Shown in pieces: positions 11,410-23,349 of a stretch of DNA of 64,000 bases. Numbering within the stretch: position 1 is the stretch's first letter; each line of letters begins with the position of its first letter. Source of the stretch: Rehmannia glutinosa (Eukaryota > Streptophyta > Magnoliopsida > Lamiales > Orobanchaceae); assembly GCA_016081115.2 (NCBI GenBank), contig JABTTQ020000186.1, positions 1 to 64,000 of the forward strand, written 5' to 3'. Position numbers and translations under genes: made by a program. A model generated the notes under the pieces. It was not told the origin of the DNA. It saw only the letters and a program-made list of their open reading frames with translations, and did no database searches.

Positions 11410-14315
11410 TTACAAATCTTTGATAAGCATTTCCATCATTAAATCATTCCAAGAGTCTATAGGCCCTGGCAAGCACCAATGCAAACAGTCATTCTGAATC
11501 TTTGCATTTTTATCTTTCCTGTCGTACGGATGAAACTGCCTGTAAACTCCCGGATGGCCATCGGGTCTCAGTAGAGAAACAAAAGTTGTATCAAATAGCT
11601 TCATTTTCACCCCATTCACAGATCCTATTGCTTCCGCCTTCTCAAATTCTTCGAGCTCGGCTCTCCGCATAATTTCATCCGTATCATTAATCTCAATCTC
11701 TCCCGTTTTGAACGGTGATGTCCTGTTGCAATAGCCACCCGTGTTCCACTCTCCATTCTCAAAGTGATCTGGGGCCGTTGATCTGAACAGTACAAATGGT
11801 TTGTGTTTTGAGCCGGTGATGAATTTTAGGGTTGAGTTTAGTGCTTTTCTGTAAGCATACTTGAATCCCAGCTGAGTAATGTTGGGATTATGACAGTTAT
11901 GACAGCCCATCAAAGTGTTATTCTCATAGTAAAGTGCAGATTTGAGGAACCATTTTCCTCCGGCAATTATTACATAATCAAGATTCTCGTACTGCTTCGT
12001 CCAAATGGTGTCTAGCTTGTCTAGATGAAGCTGAGTTAGGCCCGTCGAAACTCCGTTGTCGTCCTCAAATGTGTGTGCTTTTGTGAGGTAAGGAGACCAG
12101 ACTAGTGAGACAGTAAAGTGATGGGAGGGGAAAGACCATCTCCTGTTTTTGTACACCTCGTCGTGGTAGACATCTACTGCTTGTTCAACCTGTATTATGA
12201 TAGTTATAAGTTCAATAACTAATAAATGAAACAAAGATATTAATGTTTTTCAGAAAAGATGTTTAGAAGAGCTTATAAAACGTTTAAAAATGTTAATTCT
12301 TATCAAAAAATATCTTGTAAGCTCCCAAAATAGGATGTAAGGAGCTTAATCAGCTTCTAAGCCATGCTGTTAAAGTTGACATTTTTCTCAAAATAAGATG
12401 TTATTTTGATAGCCTTCTTTAATTTTGACTATTGTAATTACAAAACTGTCATTAGTATCATAATATAAGCTCTGTCATCTTATTTTATCCAAACACTTCA
12501 ACAACTTATTTTTAAAATGAGATTCTAGCATCATATAAGTTGTAATAACATCTTATAAGATGTAGGAGCTTATGATATCTTTTAAAGAAGCACAACCAAA
12601 CACCCTCGAAATTTGAACTCATGTAGCTATTATTTCCATTTCTGGAGTCTTACTTCTTACAGTCCCACTTAGGTAGGAGATGGGCTCTAGCAGGATGGTG
12701 GCAACTAGAAATTGGTGCTATTGGTAAAAGGTTAACAACAATCACCATCACTTCTTTTCAAGATCAAGAAATCAACTTATTAGCTTCAAAATAAAAAAAA
12801 AGTTACACTGATTAGGTATGAAAACTAATTTTGACAGAGACCAGCAAACCACTAGAGCAACCATACATAAACTTAGCATCTGTAATTTGGGCATGACAAA
12901 ATATACTAGTATGGCCTTAATCATGATACCAACTATATAATCTCTTGATTTTCAAGCAACAGTTACAATGGACTCATAGGACCCTCAGATCACATCATTT
13001 TCGTCTGGTAATGAGATATCCCCGGAAGACACTGATAACAACTATGTATCTAACACTCTATGTCTAAGACAGCCACAAACAGTGTTAGGACAATTACAAA
13101 ACAACAGAACATGAAACAATGAATGAACATCAAACATTTGATCATTTAGAGTTCTCAAAGCTTGAAAAAGTACCTCCGAGAGCATGCAGAGCAACGACTG
13201 CACGTGATTACGCATAATTGAATCGCCAATAAACGCCAATGACTTATGTCGCATTATTTTGAGAAACTTCTTTGGATCAAACTTTGGTAAATTACAGTCC
13301 CTTGGTTTCCATCTCCAGTAGACATAATCGAAATCCGGCCGTCCATTCTTCATACAATTTTGAGGGGATTCAATTGTTTGGCAAGTGGAGTTGGTGTACC
13401 TTGGACCATTAGGATCAGGAATCCAATCTCCTATAAATAAATTGCATTTTTCTGTAGCTGCAAAAATTGAATAAATCAGGGCAAAAATGGATAAATGGCC
13501 AACACTGTAACATCATATATACATGTCGAAGTTCACTGAATTAGTAGGAATTATGAGGGAATACCAAGTAAGGGTGAAAATCGAACCAAGTTGTTCGATA
13601 CTCGACTCAAGATGATTCGTTAAAAGATGTTTTGAGCTTGGTTCCTTAACATAACAAACTCAACTTCAACACTATATTTCATTCGATAAAATATAAATCT
13701 CATCTCGAATTCGACTCGACTAGTAAACGAATAACATAATATGTGGTAAAATATCAAACTACTCGAGCTCCCTTCGTCTTCTGCTCGACTAAAACTCGTT
13801 CAAACTCTATTCGACTAAAAATCAAATCAAGCTCCAATACAATTTTTTAAGCTCGATAAAAATGAATACAATACTGTGTTAGGCTGTACTCGAACATGGA
13901 AAGAAAATATTTTTCAATTGTTTTTCATTTACTAAAATCCAAGAAAATATCTACCAAATGCAACATAGAAAGGGGTACCAAAAAACCATGCATGGGTTCA
14001 AGAATTAAAAAAAAAAAAAGAAAAGGAAATTCACTCACCATTTTCTGAAATATGATGATCATCAAGATTCACAAAAGGATCGTCACTGATTTCAGGCGGC
14101 GGCGGCTCAGCCACAGCCGCCACCACCTGCGGTGGCAAAGTCTTGTCCACATCCAATCGAGGCCCATCATCATTAGCCACAAAAACAGGTGAAAACTGCA
14201 CTAAACTTGAAGAAAACAGGCGATAAGCAAGGCCCAAGAACAGAAAACAGAGAGCAAATTTTACAAAAATTGATGAAAATGTGTTCCTCGGAACACTGCT
14301 ATTGAACTGTTTCAT
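11410..14315 (-). CDS. Trichome birefringence-like (TBL) polysaccharide O-acetyltransferase
   Basis: Three exons on the - strand: 14315-14039, 13457-13174 and 12189-11410. Introns are GT-AG and phases agree, giving 1341 nt (446 aa). Residues 12-32 form one membrane-spanning helix after a short basic N-terminus, so the protein is probably a type II Golgi membrane protein. A Pro-rich stem follows, then the Cys-rich TBL region (CNLFIGDW at 97-104). The GDSL-type box FIGDSIMRNH has its catalytic GDS at 170-172, and the C-terminal DCLHW box has DxxH at 421-424. Family: TBL proteins O-acetylate cell-wall polymers. The sequence most recalls the TBL23-26 (mannan) group, but a xylan or xyloglucan acceptor cannot be excluded, so no symbol is given. 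I start at the ATG at 14315 because the upstream in-frame codon is GTG. Length and catalytic residues are normal and no damage is seen. Confidence 0.92.
12250..12607 (+). mobile_element. MITE with GAGGGTGTTT-type ends, TBL intron 2
   Basis: Related along its length to 6601-6943 and in the same + orientation. It shares 'agcttataa' repeats, the 'attgtaattac' block and 'ccaaacacttcaacaactta'. The right end reads CCAAACACCCTC; the left end is eroded. Confidence 0.6.
13569..13893 (+). mobile_element. Truncated hAT-type MITE (family 1), TBL intron 1
   Basis: Begins TAAGGGTGAAAATCGAACCA and follows the 743-1082 element through 'ttcgatactcg', 'attcgttaaa' and 'actactcgagctc'. The expected GCACCCTTA end is missing, so the right end is lost or diverged. 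Confidence 0.6.
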
Positions 14316-14835
14316 TTTATTTTTCTCTGTCACTGAGACCTTAATAAATTAAAAAATATATAAATTTAGAAAAATTAAGGTCTCTGCAACACAAGAAAAA
14401 ATGAAAGAAAAGGGAGGAAATAGAAATAAAGAATGGCATCAAACGATGAATCCAAGAAAATATTTTTGAGAAATTACAGTGAGTTTTTCTCGGCAACTAA
14501 CTGAACGAAAAAAGTTTTAGGGATTAAATGATAAAAAAACAAAACACAAAAAGATGGATATATATGTCCAAAATAGTAAATATGGAGGGTGGTTGTTTGT
14601 TATATAAATCTTACGTAGGGGTGGTTTTGTAAGGTTCATTTTGTTATGTAGTGTAGGTTTCTCCATCTGCCTATTTATTACATCATTAAAAGAGTTAATC
14701 ATTAATGCCCCAACAGATGAGATAAGCAATTTGGATGCACATATGTGTACTTGGACTTTTTTGTTTTTTGAGTGCATTACTATGTTGGCTATTTTGGGCT
14801 CAAAATAAACCTTTAATGAGTAAAAAGGTAAAAAC
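14316..14835. other. 5' flank of the TBL gene
   Basis: AT-rich sequence upstream of the TBL start (minus-strand gene), presumably promoter and 5' UTR. No motif is strong enough to assign a transcription start. Confidence 0.35.
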
Positions 14836-15793
14836 TTGGGATAATTACAAAAGCCACTCCTGAGGTTTGGGGGTAATTACAATTAAACTCAAAAGAGTTT
14901 CAAACGTACAAAAACCCGCTTGAGCATTGATTTCGTCTCACCTTTTTATCCCAACCATTAGTTGAACCGACAAAAATCACGACTTTATCAAATGTTTTTA
15001 TAATTATACTCCTCGACTTTTCTAAATATTACAGATGGCCAGGAGAAAAGTTGGGGCTATTTGTAATATTTAAAAAAGTTAAAGATATAATTATATATTT
15101 GATGATGTCAACAATTTCCGTTAGATCAATTAATGATTAGGATATAATGTAAGACATAATCATTAGAGCTGTCAAAACGGGCCAGGCCCGTTGGGCCGGC
15201 CCGCCCCGCCCCGCCTAAGGTAGGGGGTGGGTTAAGTATTTAGTAGCCCGCCAAAGGACGGGCCTAAACGGGCTAACCCGCCGCGGGCCATGCGGGCTTG
15301 GCGAGTTGGGTCGGGGGCGGCGGGCTACCCCGCTAGAAAATAAAAAAAAAAAAAAAAAAATGAAAAATTAGATAAAATAGACAAAAAAAATAGGATAATT
15401 GATTTTTTATATTTTTATCTCTTATAAAAGTATATATAATATTTTTATAAAATATGTACTTGTTATCCATTAGTATATTTAATTCATTAAAATTAATAAT
15501 ATGAATAAAAGAATATTTTTTTATTTTATTTTTAATTTTTGGCGGGCCGGCCCGCCCAACCCGCAGCCCAAGGCGGGTTGGGTTGGGTTGAGGTTTTCTC
15601 GGCCCGCCACCTTGGCGGGCCGGCCCGCCCCCGCCAAGTGGCGGGTTTTGGCGGGCCACGGGCGGGCCCGCCCCGCCGGCCCGTTTTGACACCTCTAATA
15701 ATCATACCTCAACGGGATTTCTGTAATTTCGGAACTTTTCTGGGTTTTTTGTAGTTACCCCAAACTTTAGGGGTAGTTTTGTGATTATCCCTA
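14836..15793 (+). mobile_element. MITE of the attacaaaaacyacc family, split by a nested hAT MITE
   Basis: The outer ends are TTGGGATAATTACAAAAGCC on the left and GGGGTAGTTTTGTGATTATC followed by CCTA on the right, the same inverted termini as at 3237 and 4904. The middle is interrupted at 15164-15697 by a complete hAT-type MITE. Removing that insert and one copy of its 8-bp duplication leaves an element of about 416 bp. Confidence 0.7.
15164..15697 (+). mobile_element. Nested hAT-type MITE with perfect 8-bp target duplication
   Basis: The termini are TAGAGCTGTCAAAACGGGCC and its inverted partner GGCCCGTTTTGACACCTCTA, matching at 19 of 20 bases. It is flanked on both sides by ATAATCAT (15156-15163 and 15698-15705), an exact 8-bp duplication typical of hAT insertion. 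The arms are very GC-rich (repeated GGGCCGGCCCGCC words) and the centre (15340-15540) is AT-rich. Open frames across it are by-products of the GC-rich arms, not genes. Confidence 0.88.
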
Positions 15794-17403
15794 CAAACTT
15801 CGATTTTCTTGGCTGAAAAATGGTTTCCTTATAACATGTGCAAGAATTATGTGATTCTTCAGACATAATCTTCACCTCAGGTGAGCTGTTAACACTTTTA
15901 CCAACCGAAAATAGTATCTATAACAGTATCATAAGAATGCTTTGGATTTATTTATTTAAATTATTTTTTAATATACTTATGATTTAGACTCTGCTTTTTT
16001 ATAGGAAGTAATTTTTCACTCATTTAGAAAATTAATTGCAAGAAGGCTGCTTCTTTCACAGAAATTGAAGCTTGTTTTTGACTAGTTTTAGTGTTATTTT
16101 CCACAATTTCAAACTAAAATTCCATATTCTATTACAAAATGTTTTAAGACAAAGTACAACAAAACAAGGGTAATATTTCTTTTTTCTTTTTCTCTTTTCA
16201 TTTTTTGAGAAACTAAAAACAGTTTTATTTCTATCATACTAAATTCACAAGAGTGTTTCCCTTAGAAAATATGAAACTCACTTGGGCATGAGGAAAGAAT
16301 AAATGTCTTTAACATAAATGATCTTAGTTGTGTACAAGTGGGGCATAAAGTGGGATCCTCTGCACATGCTTTGTCTTGTTTCAACCAATATTTTTTAGTC
16401 TAAAACAATGGAATAGTATTGGGATGCTATAAAGCATCAGCAGCCTCAGTCTGAGAACAGCTGGAAATAATCACTGCATTAAAGACTTTGATTGAATTAT
16501 TAAAGGTTAGAGATGAGATGGGCCACACATTTCCTTCCTCCATCTTTATGTCTATTTCTCTACCCTTCTATTTACTTTTTGTTCTTTTGATTTGTTTTTC
16601 TTTAGATTTGTTGTTGGGGCTAAAACTGTGTACTGATAATTTCCAGCCCGGCCCAAGGATAGGGCCAAACAGGGTCGGACGCAGGATTTTTTAATTAGAA
16701 AAAAGTATTTTGTTTTGTTATTTATATAAAGCACTTTTATAAATAATGGGGGGTGCTTGCATACAAAATGGTCCTTATAAAATAGTTAATGATTAAAATA
16801 CTATCAAATAAAAAGAAAATTTAGAAATTTTGGGTCCCCTCGCTATCGGCCACTGGGGCTAAGATTGGGCTACATTTATATAGATCCGATATGGACTAGA
16901 CCTACTTTGGTCCGACTCAAGAGACCCGAAGCCTGCCTAAGTGTCTGATTGGCCTGACCCAATGGGCATGAGAATGGGGTTTGGGTTGGGCTGGGTAAAG
17001 GAAAAGAAATGTATTAACTAAATTTCACCCCAACCCAAACCGATTTTTATTTGAGCCCAATTATTTGTCAGCTGTAGTAAAAAGAGGATTTCCTTAATAT
17101 TTTTCTTTAAAGGGAAAAGGGCTAAAACATTGGTCTTTTGAAATGTTTATTGAACTTTAGATTGAGCAGTCCATGCATTTCAACCAATCTACTATAATTA
17201 ACAAGAATATTTAGCAAAATATTTTGCTATAAGCAATGAGACGACAAAAGATTATAGAATTTGACACCAAAATAAAATCAGATATTATCTCCCAGTGGAA
17301 GGAACTTTTTAGTAGCCACAATGGTCACTTTAAAAGAGAGATTTTTTTTTATTGAGGAAAAATAATCCATTTGATCACTCAATATTGTATCATAATTCTA
17401 ATT
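15794..17403. other. Intergenic DNA, no gene recognised
   Basis: AT-rich sequence without a convincing exon. The stretch 16640-17050 is richer in GGCCC, GGGTTGGG and CCGACC words and looks like a decayed GC-rich repeat related in style to the hAT MITEs. I could not place its ends. Confidence 0.35.
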
Positions 17404-17722
17404 AGCCTGCCCCGCCCCACCAAAGATAGGGGGTTGGGTTGAGGATTAAAAGGGCCTGCAAAAAGGTGGGCCTAGATAGGTTGGACCTGCAATGGGCCGT
17501 GGGTTACCTAAATTTTTTATTTTTAATATATATTATATATATAATATATATTATAATATAATTTTTATTTATTCTTATATTATATCCAATATTTATAAAT
17601 TGATAATAATAAAATTTGTAAATAATATTTTATAAATACATATTTTTTTTATATGTTCTTTTATTTTTTTAATTTAAAATTTGGCAGAACGAGTCGACCC
17701 GCCCCTCCCCATTCTAGGCACA
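17404..17722 (+). repeat. Degenerate GC-arm MITE relative
   Basis: It has GC-rich flanks (gcctgccccgccccaccaaa and gagtcgacccgcccctcccc) around an AT-rich core at 17510-17680. This is the same architecture as the 15164-15697 element, but clean ends and a target duplication are missing. Confidence 0.4.
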
Positions 17723-17902
17723 GGGTGGGTATGATCCTGGCTGACCCAACCCTCTCCATTCCCATCGTCCCATATATCAAATATAGCCTTTTGACCCAAC
17801 AACTTATCAAGAATGGTCTTTGACCGACATTTATTGCTTAAAAAAAATAGAAAAATGTAGAAATTGTACACTTCCCGAAATGCCCATCATAAAAGATGCA
17901 GG

Positions 17903-18075
17903 GTCGATTAACCGGTCATTTTGGATCGATTAATCGCATCTGCGTACCATGCGAGAATCGGGTCGTTTAATCGACCCACTGAGTCGATTAACCACCAATT
18001 AATGTGTCGAGAGGTCGATTAATCGATCGCTAACCGACTAAACAAATGTGGTCGGCCGAGGTCGATTAATCGACT
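17903..18075. repeat. Palindrome array at the left edge of the MULE
   Basis: Several near-palindromes of the GGTCGATTAATCGACC type. The exact 12-mer TCGATTAATCGA occurs at 18015-18026 and 18062-18073, with variants GGTCGTTTAATCGACC and GAGTCGATTAACC between. It sits upstream of the DUF1985 gene. Confidence 0.75.
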
Positions 18076-18666
18076 AAAGTGGTCGATTAGAAATTTAAAA
18101 CCCTCTGTAGGGTTTATAAGCCCTCAATCGACTCTAAACGACAATCGTTCAAATCGACCCTCACCACTCGGCCAAAGCGACCACCATTGATTGCCGTCGT
18201 TGATAGCCGCCGTTGATAGCCACCGTGCGCCGCCGTCGTTGGGGAATATTTTCTTGCGACTTACATACATAAAGTAAGAGTTTTATTTTATTTTGAATTA
18301 GTTATTTTAAGCGCATTGTAAAGAATGTTATGATGGTTTGAGGTATTGAATTATTGAATGAATGTTTTTTTTTTGACACCTTGAATGAATGTTATATACT
18401 TTTGAATGGGGTTTAGGGTTTAGTTTGAATTGAATGTTAATGTTATTTTGGAATGTTGAAGCGATTATGGGAATGTTGTGTTTTTTCATTGCAAAATTTT
18501 GTTGGGAATCTTTGGGAGGAATGTTAGACGATTATGGAAAATGTTATATAAAGTGTTTTTTAAGCCAAATAATCGCTTGATAATTTGCTAATATCTCGAT
18601 TTCGCAAGTTAAGCGATATTTAACACTCCAAAATTTGTCTTTTCTGTTTCAATTATACGAGAAAAA
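18076..18666 (+). other. Leader/promoter region of the DUF1985-Ulp1 gene
   Basis: Begins with 'agggtttataagccct' (18111-18125), which contains a TATAAG box-like word. It continues through a CG-rich segment with repeated 'gccgtcgttgatagcc' words (18195-18235). No frame of interest before 18667. It probably holds the transcription start and a 5' UTR. Confidence 0.35.
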
Positions 18667-21600
18667 ATGGCATACCTCACCACCATTGAAAATCGGTTTG
18701 ATTCAAGAGTTACATCCCGATGTAACTTACAAGTTCTAAGGCTAGTATATGATAAGTTAGACGCCGTACACAAAGAGATGTTGTTGAACTCGGCTTTCGG
18801 AGAATTATACAAGTTAAAAGTGATAATATGCGATTTCTTGTAAACTTCTTCATGCTCTATTATTTATGAGGATTAAAATCAGGTGGATGATGAGGTATGG
18901 TTCCGTGTTGGGGATGCAAATGTCGATTCGGGTTCTCGGACTTCACTCTCATCACCGGATTAAATCCGGGAATTGAGAATGATTTTGTAAAAGGACATCC
19001 CATCGAGAGGCGGTTAGCGGCAGAGTATTTTGGGGAGGGAAAAAGGTCATTCGACAAGTGTTTTGAAGGCGGCTTTTAAGCACCAGGCAAAGAATGAGGA
19101 GGATCGATATAAATTGGGATTGGCCTCATATATGAGTGTGTTTTGCGGTGTAAGGAGCCTACCACTTCAATTGATATGAAGATTCGCAAGTTGTTGACAA
19201 TTTGGATCTTGTCAATAAATACCCTTGGGGAAGATCATCCTATGAATATCTTCTACACGGTTTGACAAAAACTATGATTTTGCTAAAGTTGACCATCACA
19301 GCTTCCGGGTCTTTACACACACGATACGGTATTTATCAAAGTCATTTTCGTTAGATTACAATGTATATTTTCAATTTCGATAAATATTTATAACATTGGA
19401 TTGTTTGTTAGGTATGGGCATTTGAGACCTTTCTGCCGTATCCGAATGTTTAGAATCGAAAAAGAACCGAACAAAGACTTCTAGGATGTGTGGGTGGAGG
19501 TCCACAACCACTTTTGGCTTTTGGGAGATTATTGCCGTCTTGGGACGAGTCTATGGTAATGTTGAGATTATTTTTAATTGCGTATAATTTTTAATCGACA
19601 TTTTGAGATTATTCGTAATAGATATTGTTTGTGAATTGGCGGGATGAAGTTTTGTTTCCATTGTCTCCGACACAAGAAGAAATGGAAAAGGAATATGTTG
19701 TGATGTTTTCGTGTTCCCGAGGATCTCGATTATCCTTTGGATGAGGAGGCGGTGCCCCGGATGATCGGGAGATGGTGGAAGAGAGAGACAGAGTGATAGA
19801 GACAGGCACAGAGACAGAGACAGGCACAGAGACAGAGACAAGCACATATAGAGAGTCAGGGGATGTCCATGAGATGGAGCATGGAGGCAGTTCTCGAGTA
19901 CCCCCACCTTCCACCGGCCCTTCCATCGGTATGAGGCGGAGTTTTGGATGCCGTGGTATTACGCCGACAAAAAAGCAAGATGATGCTTTTTCTTTTCTAA
20001 ACAAAAAGGTCGAAGATGCTTTTTCTCTTATGAGCGGAAAGATCGAAGAATTGGACCGCAAGATTTATGCATTAGACCAAAAACTTGAAGCAAGAAGTCA
20101 GCCTTATACGTGGTTCACTCCTGAGAGACAGCGTATGGAGACGGGGTTGTCTCCCGATTATGGGACGGTGGTGGAGACAGAGAAGACTAAGAGTCAGGCT
20201 GTTGAGGAGGAGGAGCATGATCAGGCTGTTGAGGAGGAGCATGATCAGGTTGTTGAGGAGGAGCATGATCAGGTTGTTGAGGGTCAGTCTTTTGAGGAGG
20301 AGGAAGATCGGATTGAGAGAAGACCCGGTCTGTTGAGGTGGAGAAGAATAAAGGTGCCGATGTGGTGGATGCGGAGATGCATTCCGATGTTGAGGTGGTG
20401 GAGGTGGAGCGAGGGCAAACACGGGGATGATCGGGAACGGTGAAATATACAAGGAAGAAGAGGCCATCAAAACATGTAGAAAAAGAAAATGTTCTACAAA
20501 CGGGAGTGAAGCGAAGGAGAGTGCCTTCAATTCATACAAGAACTCCCTTCACAACTGAATCGAGGACACAAACAACCACCTCCAGAACATTTTTGGACAA
20601 GATGCAAATTGATTTCTTCCTCCGGTGGATCCATTGAAGGCCAAAAATTTAAAGAATGGTACACAAATGCGGTGATAGGTAATATTAATCGCAAACATCA
20701 CAATCGATAGGTCGATTGATGGTCGGTCCATCGACCATTGATCGATCGCTTAGTCGATTGATGGTCGGTCAATCGACCATTGATCGATCGCCTTAGTCGA
20801 TTGATGGTCGATCCATTGATCGATCGCTTAGTCGATTGATGGTGGTCAATCGACCATTGATCGCGCTTAGTCGATTGATGGTCGGTCCATTGATCGATCG
20901 CTTAGTCGATTGATGGTCGGTCCATCGACCTTTAATCGATTTTGATCGATCGAGGTCGATTAATGGTCGGTCCATCGACCTTTAATCGATTTTTTTTGTC
21001 GATCGAGAGGTCGATTAATGGTAGATTTGACCACCACCGATCGACCCAGGTTTATTTTATGTTTTTGCTTCATTTCATTAATTAATATGTACGTATTGCT
21101 TCCAACAAAGTGAAGAATTGATCATAGATGGGGCCACATATAAAAATGCTAAAAGGATGGTTTACGTTGATTCTGCATCCGGGGCTTGGCTTGAAGATGA
21201 TGTAAGTCATTTAATATGTACAATATTGATTTAGTATTATGTGAATCTTATAACAACTTTTCACTTTTTAGACGTGGATTTGGCGATGACCTTGTTACGG
21301 GAGAGGCAGACAAGATATCCGGTGTCCTTCGGCAAGTACACCGAGCCATTCTAGGCAAGTGTGTTCTATCAATCATTGATATTTGCACCCAATGATTACA
21401 AGCGTTAACCCCACTAACTTCAAGTTCGAAAATTATTTGATTAATTATACGAATGGGACTTGGAGAAAGTTTGGGAGAGAATGGGCTGGGTGTACACACT
21501 TGTACTTTCCAATTTGCTATAATAAGCATTGGATTGTGGCGAAGTTGTATTTGAAACATCGGAGGTGAATATCTATGATCCCGACAAAATTTTGTCCTAA

Positions 21601-21946
21601 CACAGGGCAACTTAATCGATGCGCTTGAACTGTCACGTGATGTTACCCTTACTTGCACAACAAGTTGGGATTAAAATAAACGGCCCCCTCAAAGTGGTCG
21701 ATCGACAAGACATCAGCAGGCACGTCGTAAGTCATCTAATCTTAACTGTGTTATTTAGCTTAATGTTTTACTTAAATGCTAATTGTTGTTTTAACATATC
21801 ATAGGGGTGATTGCGGAGTCTTTGTGATCAAATATATTGAATTTCTGAGTGCCGGGCAAGAAGTAAATCTCGTAAATAGCCATCATATGCTTATGTGGAG
21901 GGAGAAGTTGGCTGCCGACATATATGCTTTTAATTATGATCCTTGA
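18667..21946 (+). pseudogene. MULE-encoded DUF1985 + Ulp1-like (C48) cysteine peptidase, degenerate
   Basis: Seen in order: 18667-18843 (59 codons including stop), with the DUF1985-type start YDKLDAVHKEM...SAFGELYKL. About 18880-19079 follows, with VDDEVWFRVGDANVD shifting frame into FTLITGLNPG. At about 19210-19260 is YPWGRSSYEYLLHGL, also DUF1985-like. An acidic linker at 19770-20340 holds repeated VEEEHDQ units and an acagag minisatellite. Ulp1-like pieces run from 21260 to 21946: ERQTRYPVSFGKY, then HWIVAKL (His), YDPD (Asp), QQVG, and GDCGVFVIKYIE (Cys), ending in a stop at 21944-21946. The His-Asp-Cys order is right for C48 peptidases. Several stops and frameshifts separate the blocks, though some may be introns. 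Family: Ulp1 proteases remove SUMO, and many plant MULEs carry Ulp1-like ORFs with DUF1985. Whether any product is made is unknown. Confidence 0.7.
20701..21045. repeat. 35-43-bp tandem array of TCGATTGATGGTCGGTC units
   Basis: The word cttagtcgattgatgg recurs at 20749, 20792, 20827, 20866 and 20901, with spacing 43, 35, 39 and 35 bp. Between copies are TTGATCGATCG and GGTCAATCGACC palindromes. It lies between the acidic linker and the Ulp1 domain pieces, so it is either an intron or an insertion within the gene. Confidence 0.75.
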
Positions 21947-22020
21947 TTGTATTGATCAGTATATTTTGAATACTTGTAAATGATATACTTTTAAGTATAT
22001 TGTAAATGCTATGATTAGTC

Positions 22021-22290
22021 GAATTAGTTGAGAATTAGTCGATTAATCGACCATCTGAACGATACAGATGAGTCGATTCATCGACCATATGAACAACAGA
22101 TGAGTCGATTAATCGACCATCTGAACGATACAGATATAGTCGATTAATCGACCATCTGAACGATACAGATGTCGATTAATCGACTATATGAACAACAGGT
22201 GAGTCGATTAATCGACCTCTGTATCGTGCAGGAGGTCGATTAATCGACTAATTCAGAACAACAGATGAGTCGATTAATCGACCATCTGAA
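22021..22290. repeat. Dense TCGATTAATCGA array between Ulp1 and SANT-like gene 3' ends
   Basis: Seven exact copies of TCGATTAATCGA lie in about 245 bp, starting at 22039, 22105, 22140, 22172, 22204, 22236 and 22270. They are separated by related spacers such as CATCTGAACGATACAGAT. Most extend to the 14-16 bp palindrome (G)GTCGATTAATCGAC(C). The array sits between two convergent genes. Confidence 0.88.
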
Positions 22291-22450
22291 AGACACAATT
22301 TGTAAAAGTTGTCATTGTTTAACAAACAACTGAATCCGAAGACATAATTTATAAAAGTTGTCATTGTTACAAACTACTGAATTACATGCATAACAACTAA
22401 ACAACTGAATTACTTCCTACAGAAACATCCTCCATTGAACTTTTCGAAAG

Positions 22451-22979
22451 TCAATCACTCTTTGGATTGTTGATATGATACCCAGGTACATCTGAGAAGT
22501 CAATTTGAGCAGCGTTATGTGTTTTGAAGACGTTGTAGGCGATGTCATAATATTGAAACCCAGTCGTCCGAAACTCTTTTTCTTCAATGCTTTCCTGTAC
22601 AAATGACATGTAAATTAGAATGTCAAAGTGTAAAAAATAACCAACTTAACCATATTATGTTCTGGTTAATTACCTCTCCAATTCGATTAAAGTAATTGCC
22701 ATCCACGTATACGATGTTTCGTTCCTTGTCAAATCTAGCTTTTGTTTTGTCAATATAATTTTCAAACCTCTCAAACCTGTCCCGGAACAACTGAATTCGA
22801 TTTTTAACATCAGCAACACTAAAATCCTTTGAAAATATAGATCGAAGTATTGGAGCAATTAGACGGATGAAGGAATTCCACTCAACAGCATCATGCACTG
22901 GCATTCCTCTGATGCGACAGCAACAATCTAGCATTTTAAATAGGTAGCTTTCCTCTGCAGGTTCCCAGTTCACTAGCAT
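22451..22979 (-). CDS. Small SANT/Myb-like MULE-encoded protein, apparently intact
   Basis: Two exons, 22979-22674 and 22594-22451, are joined in phase 0 by a GT-AG intron, giving 450 nt (149 aa). There is no stop or frameshift. The protein runs EESYLFKMLDCC...VEWNSFIRL, then VKNRIQLFRDRFERF, then ARFDKERNIVYVDGNYF, ending GYHINNP. This alternation of a conserved Trp, a basic helix (VKNRIQLFRDRFERF) and a 'D-x-x-x-N-I-V' strand resembles Myb/SANT-like DNA-binding domains, but I have no profile score. It is paralogous to 23807-24579. It lies between palindrome arrays at 22.0 and 23.4 kb. Start chosen at the ATG at 22979; an upstream exon is possible. DNA binding is inference. Confidence 0.6.
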
Positions 22980-23349
22980 TCGAAACAAGTAGTCTTAAAG
23001 AACAGAAAAATACAAAGTAGAATGCATTCTAATTAACAAACAACCTGTAATTTGGCATCTACTTACTTGTAGATATGTAATGTCAAAATCAATGCCTGTA
23101 GAATTCTAAATTTGTTTGTCAAGCTCTGTATCATGTCAAAACAACCAAAACAAACATTAGGAACCGATATATATTCAAACCCTAAACCTAAACCTACACT
23201 AAAAAGCAACATGAAACAAAATATGAAACAATTGATTAAGAAAATGGAAATATGGCATGATAATGTAAAACAAAATAACAACATTTACCTCAAGAATTGT
23301 TAGTTCGTCCCGTTCGTCTTCTTCGTTCGCTTTTTCGGAAAGTAAAAAA

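Noticed and set aside
15333..15754. Overlapping open frames rich in Gly/Pro/Arg on both strands
   Set aside because: They are produced by the GC-rich arms of the hAT MITE and have no coding signature.
19551..20539. Two minus-strand open frames of 118-155 codons opposite the acidic linker
   Set aside because: They mirror the repetitive + strand sequence (Ser/Leu-rich antisense of acagag and gaggag repeats) and have no domain.
22021..22290. Regular array of repeats and spacers resembling a CRISPR
   Set aside because: The window is plant nuclear DNA, the repeats are 12-16 bp palindromes, spacers are related to each other, and no cas genes exist. It is a transposon subrepeat array.
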